Position numbers and translations under genes: made by a program
Shown here: positions 13,101-26,300 of the stretch, one piece after another
Layout of the letters: each line of letters begins with the position of its first letter
How positions within the stretch are numbered: position 1 is the first letter of the stretch
Source: Echinometra lucunter
Lineage: Eukaryota > Echinodermata > Echinoidea > Camarodonta > Echinometridae
Reading direction: 5' to 3'
DNA: 64,000 nt
NCBI GenBank assembly: GCA_029962745.1
Contig: CM057152.1
Span: 29,166,319 to 29,230,318, forward strand
The notes under the pieces: generated by a model
What the model saw: the letters and a program-made list of their open reading frames with translations, nothing else
What the model was told of the DNA's origin: nothing
Databases searched by the model: none

Positions 13101-16100
13101 ACTCCAACACTACATGGACCAGTTCTCAAATAAGGTAATTCATTCTCAAAGAGATGTTTATTTAACCCAGAGCAGTGACGGGTTTTCCATAGAGCTAAAT
13201 TAATTAGCTTTTCCTCCTCAAATTGGCAGCTTTTATTCTTATTTTTCACTTGTGCATAGTTTTGAAAAATGAAAATGTATATAAAATGAACCAATGTAAA
13301 AGAAATTGGAAAATTTACCTTTACCTATTTGCAAATGAAAATATTTATTGAATATTTTGCACCGCATTGCCAACTTAGAGAGCTTAATGATAAGTTACAA
13401 TCAAATTGCATGCAGTTGTGAATGGTATAACATACTGCTTTGAAAAATAGGCTCAAAATTTCTTTGTGATTTTAGCTTTCTGCCCATGCATAATGTGTAA
13501 CTCCTAGCATTCTTGATCAAAAAATACTGCCAAAGTGTCACTATAGGGAGACTCCATACTGCTATGGGTTAATGTTGCTGTGATGCTGTGTTTAGAAAAT
13601 AAGAGTATAAGGACATCATGACGAAAACCCGTCGTTTAAAACTGAAACCGCGATTTGATTTTCGCAACTTCAAGACACCTGCAGTAACCCTAAATAAACA
13701 AAAGCGCTGAGCAGCGTAATCCCCTTGCCGGAGAAGCAACCTTGAGAGGTTGATAGGGGGGGGGGGGAGGGAGAAAGAGAAACACGCTTGGGCTCGATGG
13801 GCTAGCTGGAGTTAAAAATTGTTGCTATAATCGCCAATTCTGGGTCATTTTGCTTCGTTCGAAGTTTAATATTGGTTTTCATCTAAATAATGAGTAACTT
13901 TTGGACATGGCAATATCTTAAAATAGGTGAAATATATATTTCCTACTTCACATTTCCTTTCAGGCAGTGCGGTGGTAAGAGTTTGTTAACACTATTACGT
14001 AAGATGATGAGGAGTGCAGGTGTAATCCAAAACCACCACCACTCGTGCGAAGATGCAAGGCACTGATAAGACTTTTAACGGGGAAATCGAATTCGGGGTT
14101 GGTATACCCCTCCTGAAGTACAGAGTTATAATGGTGGGGTGTATTTTAAACGAGAGATTCTCGTAATGTAAAGTTTGTTGTCTTTGTGTTGTGATATATT
14201 ACTGGTATTAATATTAATTGTATTGATTATTCTTTGTATTCATTTTCTTTTCATCTATATGTATGAAGTCCTTATTTCATGATGCTGTTCATGTTGATTC
14301 TGTCACATCTCTCTCTTCAGTCTCCCAGTTGCTGAATCATTTCATTTTTTTTCAGGATCATTGTACCTGGTCTAGTGTTATCATTTCCCTTGATATTAAT
14401 CCCAGAATTAGTTAGCTCTTCATGTCAAAATCATCTTCGCCATTTTGTTTATGGTTTCTCTGCTCATACCAAAGTACAGCTTTATAAATGACCAAGTTTG
14501 TTTGTCAAAGACTACATTTGCAATTCTTAAACACCTGTACTTCTTATTATTTGATAGCATAATTATAGTAATAAACAATTTCATTTATTTTGTTTCCATA
14601 CTCTCAGGGCTTTTCTGACTTTGTTTTCAAATACTACATTGACAGAGGTGAGTTTAGTGGATTCCATCGTAACATTTATCATTTAATTCAACCTGTTAAA
14701 AAAAGGAAAATTTTGTGTAATGTCAATAAATTGCACAACTCACAGTTGTTTTTTCGGTAACTGGTAGGATATGATAACTTTGAAAATTTGATACAGTAAT
14801 TTTAAACTTAAAATAGATCTTTTGATCACAGGACAATTGTTCAAAATGGTTCTGTTCTTTTGAAATCTTTGTGGCACTTAATTTTCACCACAAGAAAAAG
14901 AGAAAGTTTTTTTTTTTAAATATATCACCTTTTGAATTCTTATCCATTGTGTTATGCACTCTATGTGAGTAAGCAAACAATCACCGTTGGTGAAGATGAT
15001 GGACAAACTATCACTTCCGAGGCGATCTGGATGTAGCTATCTTTCCAAAGCGAAGCTTCGGAAAGATAACCTATACATCAGATAGCTGAGGAAGTGATAG
15101 TTTGTCTCATTGCCTGAAACTAAAAGGTGATTATTTGCTTTATATTTCTCATCTGTATAGACAGAATGGGAATATTTTACTTCTCTAGGACATGTGGGAG
15201 AAGAATTTTGGTTTTAAAAATCAAGCTTTAAAAACAGGGAAAGAAGTTCCGGCCGACTGTACTGCAAATGCCTTTTTTATTTGGCGCGTATCTTGTGAAA
15301 GTGTTGAGCATGCACAATTTGCTTTGCCTCTCAGCTCAACAGGTAAGCTAATTGTGATGTCACAAAAGAAAGCAACTAATTTTACTGTGACGTTATGCTG
15401 GATCAGAGTTTACACACACACTTTTCTTTCCGCGTGCGCATACTCACAACAAGTTAAGCAAAGATCACCATAGGATGTGATGGGAAAAAATGGAACAAAA
15501 AATCAGAGGGGGCATTGCACTTTTATTTCACGCGTACTGAAAATAATTGATAACGCATTTTGACTCTACGGGCTGAAGTGATCAGTGAAACAAAAAAGTT
15601 CCATCACCACGGGTTGACAAACTTTTCTTATCGGATGATGATTGATGGGGAAACTACACTTTATCACGTGATTAACTTTTTACCAATCCTACAGCAAGAT
15701 TCTTAGTATGTGGAATATAAATGCCAACATCTTTAGCAGCTAATTTTGTTACATTCTAGCATGGACCTCTTAGATTTTTTTTTCCAATATTTGGGTCTTA
15801 AGTCTAAAGTTAGAACTTCAGGGCCCATGTGTATCAGGCTCCTGTTAGTGTCAAGTCTTGTGTTAATAGCTGTCATTGAACATATTTTGTTTTCATGTTT
15901 GTGTCGAAGGCCAACGTGGGAAGCTGCTGACCCATTTTGCCCATCGTCCAGAGCTAAGTGAATTCTTACAACCCCATGACCACCTGGGTTGGCTGCAGGA
16001 CATCCACACCAACAACTACTCACAGGTAAGTACTGATTTATGCCCAGGTTTGAATGTTTTATCCCCAGGTTAGTGCTGATTATAGATGTCTGAATATTTT

Positions 16101-19100
16101 ACCCAACATTGGAACATATAATCACTCTGTTGGTGAATATTAATCTATGCATTCAGTCTATTTTTCAAGTGGAGATTTTAAGAGGAGGGTATCCCAGTAG
16201 GAAGAAATAGAAATGAAATTTTTCCTATCCAAAGGATATATGTGAAAAAGTCTTATTGAATAGTGGCCTCTTACAAATGTGATATAATTCCAACATCACA
16301 GTCATCCTGCCAGCACATGACCAAAGTTACTTGAATGTGCATCAAACCATGAGTGTCTGTAGGTTTAAGGAATTTTTCAGCAGTAAGGATGTAATTATGT
16401 ACTTGAGTGATGCTTTTGGAAAAAGATGTGAAAATGTGGATAAATATTATTGCCTTTGTGATAATATGATGAGTCTGTTACATATGTTCAGAATGTTGTG
16501 TTATATGTATGTGCATGTTTTTCTCTTCAGGCACAAGACACTTTAAAAAAACTTGCAGCTAGGGAATCTTTCTCTGTCTCCAAGAAAAAGGTAAATAATA
16601 ATAATAATAATGTGTCAATCTTTTTTTGAAATCAGTACAGAAAGCTTTGTGAAATATGATACAGGGAAAGTTCAACTACAAACTGTAACTGAGTGAACAG
16701 GAATAAGAGCCCAAATACTTTTAATATGCAGGTTTTGAATGGTTAATTGCCATTGTGTTGGGTTGTTTATCCATATGTCATACAGTATTTTGCCTCTTTG
16801 AGCAAGAAGCTGGCTAGTCCTTGAGTATCGGGTTTGTCTGACAACATTTGAGAAAATATATTTTGATATAGTTCAGAGAATGAAATGAAAGTCTTTCTGT
16901 TGATTCCAGACTCTGCTTAGCCTTGGCAAGCTTGCTGCTCTAGCATCAGACAACGATCATCAGAGAGAGATTAATGGTAAGTGTGGACAGACCCTCAAAG
17001 TTCATACCAGGTATAAGATAAGCTGTTAAGTGTGAACAGACCCTCAAAATACATACAAGATACTACATCATATTTTTTTCAAGTATAGCAGACCTTGCAG
17101 AAAAAATTGTATAGATAATTGTGCAACAAAATAAAAACAGATTATTCAACATATTTGTAATTTCAAGAAGTGTGAAAATTTTGTACTCTGGCTTTTATAT
17201 AAACTGTTTTTAAAATCTATTGAATATGAGCACTTCCAGAGAAAGAGTTTTAGAGTTATTGTTTCTATATGTATCAAATTTTTCCTTGTTTGTTTGTTTG
17301 AAAGAAGAAGACTTGGTCATGATATTCTCGCAATCCTAAATGATAGATCTAGTCATAAAGAGTTTGTTGCAAGAAAGTTGCAGTCGATTGCAAATCCCCC
17401 AAATCAGTCGAAAGTCTTGGGATTAAATGCAAATTTGTGAATTGATCACAACTTGCGATCAATCCTGTTGCAAGAAAAAGTTGCTGCTGTATCCAATATC
17501 ATGCTTGAGTTTTGCATTCAATCACAAATCAAGCACAACTTTACAATCAGTTGCCAAATATTCAGTTGACTGAAACTCACTTTTCTTGCAACACCCCCTT
17601 AGATGAACTATTAAACCTTGTTTTTTTTTTGTGTTGTTTGGGTTTTTTCCACCATTAGAAATGAATGCAGAGTTAGACATCATCACTCATCATGAACAAC
17701 TGCCAAGGGATCTCATTCAGGTTAGTTGTGATAATCATGCACGATTTATTAAAGATTTATCCTCATTCGTCATCTACTACTCAAAGAATTAAATGCTAAT
17801 AAATGGGAAACTAAAATGCATCTTCGTGTTTCCAGCATGTAAGGGTTTACCCTAAACCAACCCTGTAACTAGTCAAGTATTGTATTTTTTATTGCTGGCC
17901 TCATTTCATTGCCCAACAGTGATAAAATTAGAGAGGGCAAGCAAAACTCATTGCCTTGTTAAAGAACTATTAAGCAGAATGTTTCAGTTTTATTTATTTA
18001 CCTAAATCATATATGCACCTTTACCAATTATTTGTAGTTATTACATGAATTATCAATATCATGCTATTTCTTTTTTCATCCATATTATGTTAAATAATTA
18101 GATTTTTAAACATTATTTTCAACCATTATGTCTTTTTTTAAATGCCCTGCATTTTCCAGTAATTTGGAGATGTCTTGGACTATTGTATCTTTTTCTCCTT
18201 TGTTGTGCAAGTTCACTCTGATTCTCTAAAGTGATGTTCAAAAACAAAAAGGAAAACACTGTCATTTTTTTGCTTTTGATATTTAGCTTGTTAATATATT
18301 CAGCTACAGCATAGCGCCCTATTAACTGCCCAAAAGCTTTCACGCCGTGCTGCCTAATTTGCATAAAGTAAACAATTTCTTTACGTAAAACCGCTACGGA
18401 GGAGTCATGGCTAAACTGTAAAATCTCGCCTTAGAAACCACCAAATGAAATGAATCAAACTTCAAATTAAAGAATGAGAGTTGTTCTAACTTATCACGAT
18501 AATTATTTGTAGCAGAATCATGTTTTATTATATGAAAAATTAGTGAAATGAGATGCTTCTTCTTCTTTTTTTTTTTTTTAGTCAGCAAAAGTTACGTTAC
18601 TTTTCGTATTTTCCGTTATTGCCCAAGATTGAGGCTTGCATTTATGAACAATCAAAGTATATCGAAAGTCCCCTCCGAATATCTTTTCAAAATTTACTGT
18701 CGAACGGTTATGTCGGGAAAAAATCCAAGGCAATGTCATTCACGAACCCTTCAAGATTCATCTTGTGTAGTCCCACGTACTCCGGTTCATGCATGGCCTT
18801 CGCACTGTATACTGCACAGTGCAGTGTGACTGTGCGAAGCTAACTGAACTATCTGTGGCGCGAACCGTATGAGACCCATGCACTTCTAGATAAAATAAAT
18901 GGTTCAGAAAACATAGAACAAAGCATGGCACGGTAAACAGATGATGAAGAATTTCAAAGAAAGGAAATTGAAAGAAAATTACGTGCATACAATTATTTTG
19001 GCCTCGCATAAACAGGGAATTAATCGAAGGTTTGCTGCTTGCTGGCGGCTAGGCTGCAGCAGTGCTGCGCTGGTCGTCGACACGCACCATGCAAGTAACG

Positions 19101-22100
19101 TGCATGCATGCAGCACAGTGCAGTGTGATATGCATGACGTAATTGCTCTACTTTGATCATTCATAGAAAAAGTCGGAAAACGCATGCTAAGTAGTGACAG
19201 TTTACAGTCATTTTATGTTGAAATCGTGACTTTTGAAGGCAGATTTACAGAAAACTACTCATTGCGCAAACATGAAAATACACAGAAAGTTAGCCTGGAC
19301 ACTAAAGTCTAGTAACATGTCAATTGTTTGCATATTCATTCTCTCCTAGAGTTGTGTCGGGAAAAAATAAACACCTCTTCCCACGGTCCTCTGGAACTGA
19401 AAAATACTTGCATTTCAAAAAATACCCAACCTTTTTCAGAGAAAATGAAAATGAAGAATAATATCATCATTTCTGATGTAATCTGAAATTTTTATGAATT
19501 TTGGTGCCAAAATAAGGGAGGTTGTATTTTCGAGGTTTTATTGATCCTCTCTCAGCGAGGCGTTCGGTAGCCGTTACGAATTCAAAAGCTTTTACAAGTT
19601 AACGATGATTTTATTGGGGTCCTACGCTGTGGCTGTATTTAACTAATGAATATTCCAAGCTCATAACCAAGCATTACCACAAATCCTGTGGTAAGACATG
19701 AATCTACATTTGTCTTTTCCCAGACTTGGTCATTTCATCTTACTTTTGGCACCACTTGTAATAAAAGGGCTACTGTTGAATATTGCACACTTGATCTGCA
19801 TAAATTGGAAGGAGAAAAGCTGAACAATCATGAGTGGAATTTGTTTTTAAAAAAGCAAATCTATTTCTATCCTGTTTCAAAGTGATGTGTATAAACAGTG
19901 CTTTTGAGGGCTTAATTTCGCAAATTTCACTAGTTTTGGAGGTCATTCATTTAACAAGTAACGATGATATGGCAATGAAAGTGCAAACATTATTTAAGTA
20001 AACTTATCGAAAGTGGGGAAACATGACAGCTCTGGAAAGTGTTTGTTCCTCATTCATGAAAATTAGCAGCTAAAAGAGTATTTTCTGTATAGAAAGAGAG
20101 CAGTGTACAACTATGAAATAAATGGGCAATAAGATTTGGGTTTTTTTGTTGTTGTTGTTAGGGGTTTCTAATTTCATCCGAAGGTAGATTTCTTTTGCAG
20201 ATACACATTTATTTATTTGTTTGATTGCAGAAATTAAATTTGAATGAGGATGATCTACCATGCATGACTCCACAGCAACTGATTGAGGTGAGACACTTTG
20301 AAAATGAGTAAAGATTCAGTTTCTTCACTAAAATTTTGTTTATTGTACTTCATTAATGTACACAAAGGTGACATTATTTTTAGTGACAATAATACATAGA
20401 GCTTTTTGATGCTGCATTTTTTATCTGGAAGAAGAGGTTAGCAGTGTACATTGTTGAAAATCTGTGATTTGAGGCAGCAAATTGCTGATAATTTAGAAAT
20501 AATCAGAAAATCAGGAGTGTATGTTTCCTATCGACATTTCTTCACCTTCAGCTTTACATCAGTGAGAAGAACACAAACTCCAATGAGTATGACTTCAAGA
20601 AAGCCCTTGACTTACTGCAATATCTTCACAAGGTAGGTTCAAATCTCACAGAACCATCACCATAACTGGATAGTACTTTAACTACTTTCATAATTAAAAC
20701 TTATGTCATTTGGTAAGATATTAATCTACATATGCCACTCTTGACTTGGGTTAACCCGTTCCGGACTGAGCCCGCATATATGCGGGCTGAGTTTTCTCCA
20801 CTCGTGGACTGAGCCCGCATATATGCGGGCTGAGAAAATCGGAGAGACGAGCCCACTTTCATACCTTCTATCTAAATCATTACTTCATGGATGATCATAG
20901 ATCCTTAATGATTCGATTGATCAAAGATTTAACGAAGTGGTTTGCTCTGTTTTAATGTGAAAAGATAACGATTTGCGGTAGAAAACACAGTTTATAAAAC
21001 ACATTTCCAATCAAACTCGAGTCGAAGAGTGCGCATAGCAACGTTCATGATCTCCGCCGAGAACCGACCAATCAGAATAGGCACGCTCTTTCTAATTTCC
21101 ATATGAATTACGCTACCTTCGATCTCACGCTCGCTCTTTCGTATTTGCATATTCTATGCAAATTAGATCGATTGACCACCTCGCGTGCCGGGCTTTATTA
21201 TGGCTTTATTTCTGTACCTCACTGATATGCGAACGCTGACTCTCCATTGCCACCATACATTTTAGTTTACATAATTTATATTGAATTTTAGATTCAGAAT
21301 ATTTTCATCGAGGTTTGGGGGATTGTTTTTTGGGTTATCATTATCTATAATTTGACTTTGCTGACGACAGAGCAAATTTGAGGAAGTAGAATTTGAACTT
21401 TGAACTTTTGGTCTTGACGTCATATCGTGGCGCGTGCGCCACCGGTGCCCGATGCACTATGCCACTGTTTTATCGCGGAAAGGAGCTATGGCGGAAAAAA
21501 AAAGGAAGAAAAAGAAAAAGTAAAGAGAAGATAAAAGAGAAAAAATAAGGAGAAAAAAATGGGGAAAGAAAAGAAAGAAGAGAAAAAAAGGACAAAGAAA
21601 AGTGAAGAGAGAGAGAGTGAGATAGGAAATATCCCTTTCCTCGACTGTAAAGTTTTGATTTGTATTCAAATGACAACGATTTGGAGGTAGAAAAGCGTTT
21701 CAAGAACTAATTATTTCCAATGTAGAACTCGACTCGAAGAGTGATCCATGCTCTCATACCAAGAAGTGACCAGTCGGAGTAGGCTTGTGCACATGGACAA
21801 ACGGGCTAAATTTTATTTAGGAGGCGTGGAGGGCTTCCGCTGATTATCATGTGCCGTGCCCCCCCCCCCCCCCCCAAAAAAAAGCAAAACAAAAACAATG
21901 ACTTGTAAAAAAATCGAAATAACAAACCAAAACAAACAGAGCTTGCCCGAGTATTAGTGCTTGACAAACGTGTCGGGGAGGGGATGCAAACCTCAAGCCC
22001 CCCCCCCCCTCCCCCCGTCGACTCGTACGTTTATGGGTTTTGCACACATTTTAAAATTTAATTAGCATATTTTATGCAACTTGGATCAATTGCCACTTTA

Positions 22101-23346
22101 CAGCAGTGGCAACGCTACAGGGAGGCGGGCGACCACCCCTTTGGGTCCCCCCCCCCCTCGGCAGTGAAGAAAAGGAAATAAGAGGGAGGAAATGAAGAAA
22201 AGTGGAAGAAAAGAGGAAGAAAAGGGGAAAATGAGAAGGAAGAGTGTAAAAAGTTTTTTTTTTAAGTCTTGGTCGTATTTCCCTAATTTATGCTTGTGAT
22301 TTAATGGGGAAAAAATAATGCATGATCTCATCTTGCCCCTCAAAACAGCCTGACGCCGCCACTCGAAGCTCCGTCACTGCATGGAGCACCAACGCAAACT
22401 CTTCTCTGACTTTCGAGTTGATTTTCAAATAAGTGCTTTCCATTTTCGTTTCTTTCCACCGAGTATTAGTGTTTATGGTTTGGAGCGAAGCTGACAGAAC
22501 TATGAGCAAGAAAATGTGCCATTAGGCCTACATACAAACATGACAACGTGCATGAATGGTCTTTGGGGGTGACATCCCTTGCAAATCGGAAAATGATTGG
22601 AGAGAAACAAGAAAAATTGTTGAAATAAGAAAGAGAAGTTTTTAGAAAGGGAGGGAAAAGAAAAAGGATCAAAATATTCCGAACTCTTCGACAACAACAG
22701 CAATAACGATGATGATAATGACGATGATGACGATAATGATTATAATAATGATAATAATAACTATAATAACAATAGCAATTATAATAATATTCAGCAGCAG
22801 CAACAGCAACATCATAATTATTATTATCAATATCATTGACATTATCATCATTTTATTCAGCAAATCAAAGATAAACATACAATTACAATGGAACAAATTG
22901 ACATTCTAGACAAACACACACACACACACACACACACACAATAAATGAAAATGATTCCCTGGGAGCACTGACAAGTTGCCTGGAGCGGGACAAGCAAAAT
23001 TTATCATCGAGGCTCTGGGGGGGGGGGGGCTTACATTTTACTGCATAGTTTGAGTGTGGAGAAAAAACGAATTAATAAAAAATAAGAATGATGATAATGA
23101 TAATAACAGAATGATGTTATGGTGTGAAGTTCGAAATTCTCTTTATGAATTAAACTTCAGATCAACGAAGTGTAATTTAGCTGAAAGGAAATGGAGGAGT
23201 TAGGGATAAAGAGAGTGTAGTCAGAGGACCAAAAAAAAAAAGAGAGATCTTGGTAATATAACTGTATAATGTATAATTCCCTTATCATTTTACTGGTTCT
23301 TCCCTCGTCCACCCCTTCCAACATAGTTACATGCCCCTGGTGATGA

Positions 23347-23398
<52 letters not shown>

Positions 23399-26300
23399 AT
23401 CATATCAATCATTCCCTTTTTTCTTAACTAATTGTGTTTCAAATCAGTGTGTTGTTTCCAAGTTCTTGCAAGGTCATGGATACACTAATTTGCTACAAAT
23501 GAACGGCAAAATCTATAAATAAAAGCCTCTACAGACGGAGTAATCCGACTTTTGTTCTCGCTTTTGTAAACATTCGAGGTAACAATCCAGACAGCGCTCA
23601 ACTCACGCACCTTCTCAACTTTTTTACAATGAGCAGGATGTGAAGTTTTAGAGGTTGGCGGAGCTTACGAGGGATTGTCTGCCCCCTAAATCAATAATCT
23701 TGAATACACTCTCCGATCCACCCTTTCAAAGCAAACTGTTATGAATAGTGTGCACGTAAATAGGCCTTGGCTATATGGAAAGCCATGAAGCAAGGGCATG
23801 TAATCTAACTATAAAGAAGTGTAGCTTTTACTGGGTATGCAATGGCTGATTCAAGCTTTTCAAGCAGACTATAGGCCTAGGTCCCACAAGATGCCAACTT
23901 GGTATAATTATATATAAGAAAAGAAAATTGTAAATGATCACCATTGTTTTGAGATCAATTTTAGTTACCATATTACTCGTAGTTGAAAATATGTAAACAT
24001 AAAATGAGGTTTCATTTAGAATAAAAATTTGAAGTAGAGCTCAAAGCAATGATCTTCCCAACAATTATAATACAAGCTGTATACCAGCGGAACCAGATGG
24101 CAGGTCGGGTGCTGGGCCCCAAATGATTTTTTTCGAACTGACCCGATAATAAAAATGTGTATGTGCCCCCAAATAATTTTTCGTCAAAAAGGTAGACACA
24201 ACGTTTAGAGCTGATGACCCTTCCCGGGGGGGGGGGGGGGGGGGGGGGGGGGGCAATATTTCTTCTCAGTAGACATTGAATGAAAATTTGTTTGTTTATT
24301 TATTTTCTTCTGCATTCGTAATAAGTACAAAGTTCTTGTAAAATAGACGTATAACAGAGATAATAGAAGACATACTTTTTGACAATGACTTTCTGAATTT
24401 GAAAAATATCTGTAACATGTCAAAAACATTCAAGAAAGTAACATAAATACTAGCTATGAAATTATATTTTCATCAACATATGGATTTCATTATATTTCCT
24501 TATTTTTCATTATCAGTATCATGCATGTATGTATCATCCGCCTAATTCTGAATAAAATCCGGGAGTAAGGTTATAAAAAGCGTGTTTTCTCAAACTTTAT
24601 TCACCATTCTGCAAGTCGCCATACAATAAAAGTGATGGCCTGAGCGCATCTTGGGTTCAAAAATTTCAAAAGCATGAAAGCATTTCCTGTCTTTTCATCG
24701 GAGATGGGAACAAAAGAAATAGAGGCTCTACAATAAACCGTTCGGACAATCCCTATCATTATAGGATCTCTTGCAATCAAGGCATTGTACCGGGGGGGGG
24801 GGGGGGGGGGGGGGAGGCACTTCCACTGGAAGGTGGACACCATGCCCAAAAGCACGTAAAACAGTTGTTTTTCACAGTCGTTCGATGTACGCGCGTAAGA
24901 GAAAAGGGCATATCAAAACGCCAACAACAAGAAAAAAGGCCACTGTCTATTTCACCCCTAAAATGAAAATTAAATATTTGATGCATTGCGTAGGTATAAA
25001 AAAACACGAAAAAATACTTGTTATAGGTATTTTGAGATCGATTGATGATTACAGGTTTATTGTATTATTTTAAATCCCATGTACAAGCATCATGGTGTCC
25101 ACCTTTCAATGACATTGGCCCCCCTTACTGGATACCAATATTCCATAAAAACTGTGCGGATACTGCAGTGGTTTTACAAGGAGGACCTTACTTACGGGAA
25201 ATACAAATGTTATAAGAGTTGTTTCTGATTGACTGGCGATTTGTAGAGCTATATTTAAAAAAACGGGTATAGAGACGAGTAGAAAAAAAGGCACCTTTTT
25301 CATCCTGTTGACATAACCCCCTGCAGATTTAGGTTGGATAGATATGAGATTTTTTTTTGTAAATATACTTCTTTGCGCTGGTCTCAGTTCGAAGTATACT
25401 ATTTTTATTTATGGTCCATTTTGAAATACACACCTTGTAATGACCATGATGACAGTGGTCCCCGAGATATCACTGTGATGGCCATTTTTAACTCAGCAAG
25501 CGGGTCTACGAAACGAGCATCGATTTAATTCCCAGGTAGCCTGAACTTGTAAGAGTATAACACCCTCTTTGTATTGATATATTTTTCAAAATTTATATTT
25601 TTCTTCTATATTCTCTTGTAATAGTTTTGGTGAATTGCCGAATAATGCATGATGTTGATGACAATGATAACAACAACAATGACAATAATTATGATAAAAA
25701 TAGTAATAATGATGCTGGAGATAGATCTAGGGCTACAATTGATTATCATTTTTTGTCGGGGATTCTTTGGCAAAAATCAGTATCATTATTTTGTTTAAAT
25801 CCCTATGGACGCCACGATAATTTATATAAGCGAAAGACCTACATGCAAAAAACCAGCTTGAAAAATGGTACTCATCTGTTCTTGCTGTTATAGGAGAATG
25901 GTTTTTAAAAACACAGATGAGTTTAGCATAATCGTAGGGCAAAGATCTTTCTCAAGTTATCCGCCAGCGTATAACCTTATTACAGCGAAATTATTTATTG
26001 AACCATTTTCTGTGGCGTTCAGATTTTAGAATTCAAGAAGCGAGAAACCGATTTACGGTTCTTATTCTCTAAATTATTTTTTCTTCGAATCCGATCTCTG
26101 TGAGTAAATACAACAAAGAGTGATGGAGATCTCACTACAAAGCTAAAAAAATCAATAATACAGTTATTTTCGGAAAGACGTACATGTACAAAATAAAGAA
26201 TCACATGACCTGTGAAAGTGACGCGACGGCAAAAGCTTTCATTAAAAATAAATAAAAATCTGGTAATAATCATCAATATCATACATCAAGAGAAGTGAAC

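Noticed and set aside
15192..15473. 93-codon frame in a NUP133 intron
   Set aside because: It lies between the two blocks of a dispersed repeat, matches nothing I recognise and does not fit the NUP133 frame chain.
22669..22909. Ile/Met-rich frames on both strands
   Set aside because: Products of GAT/AAT low-complexity DNA.
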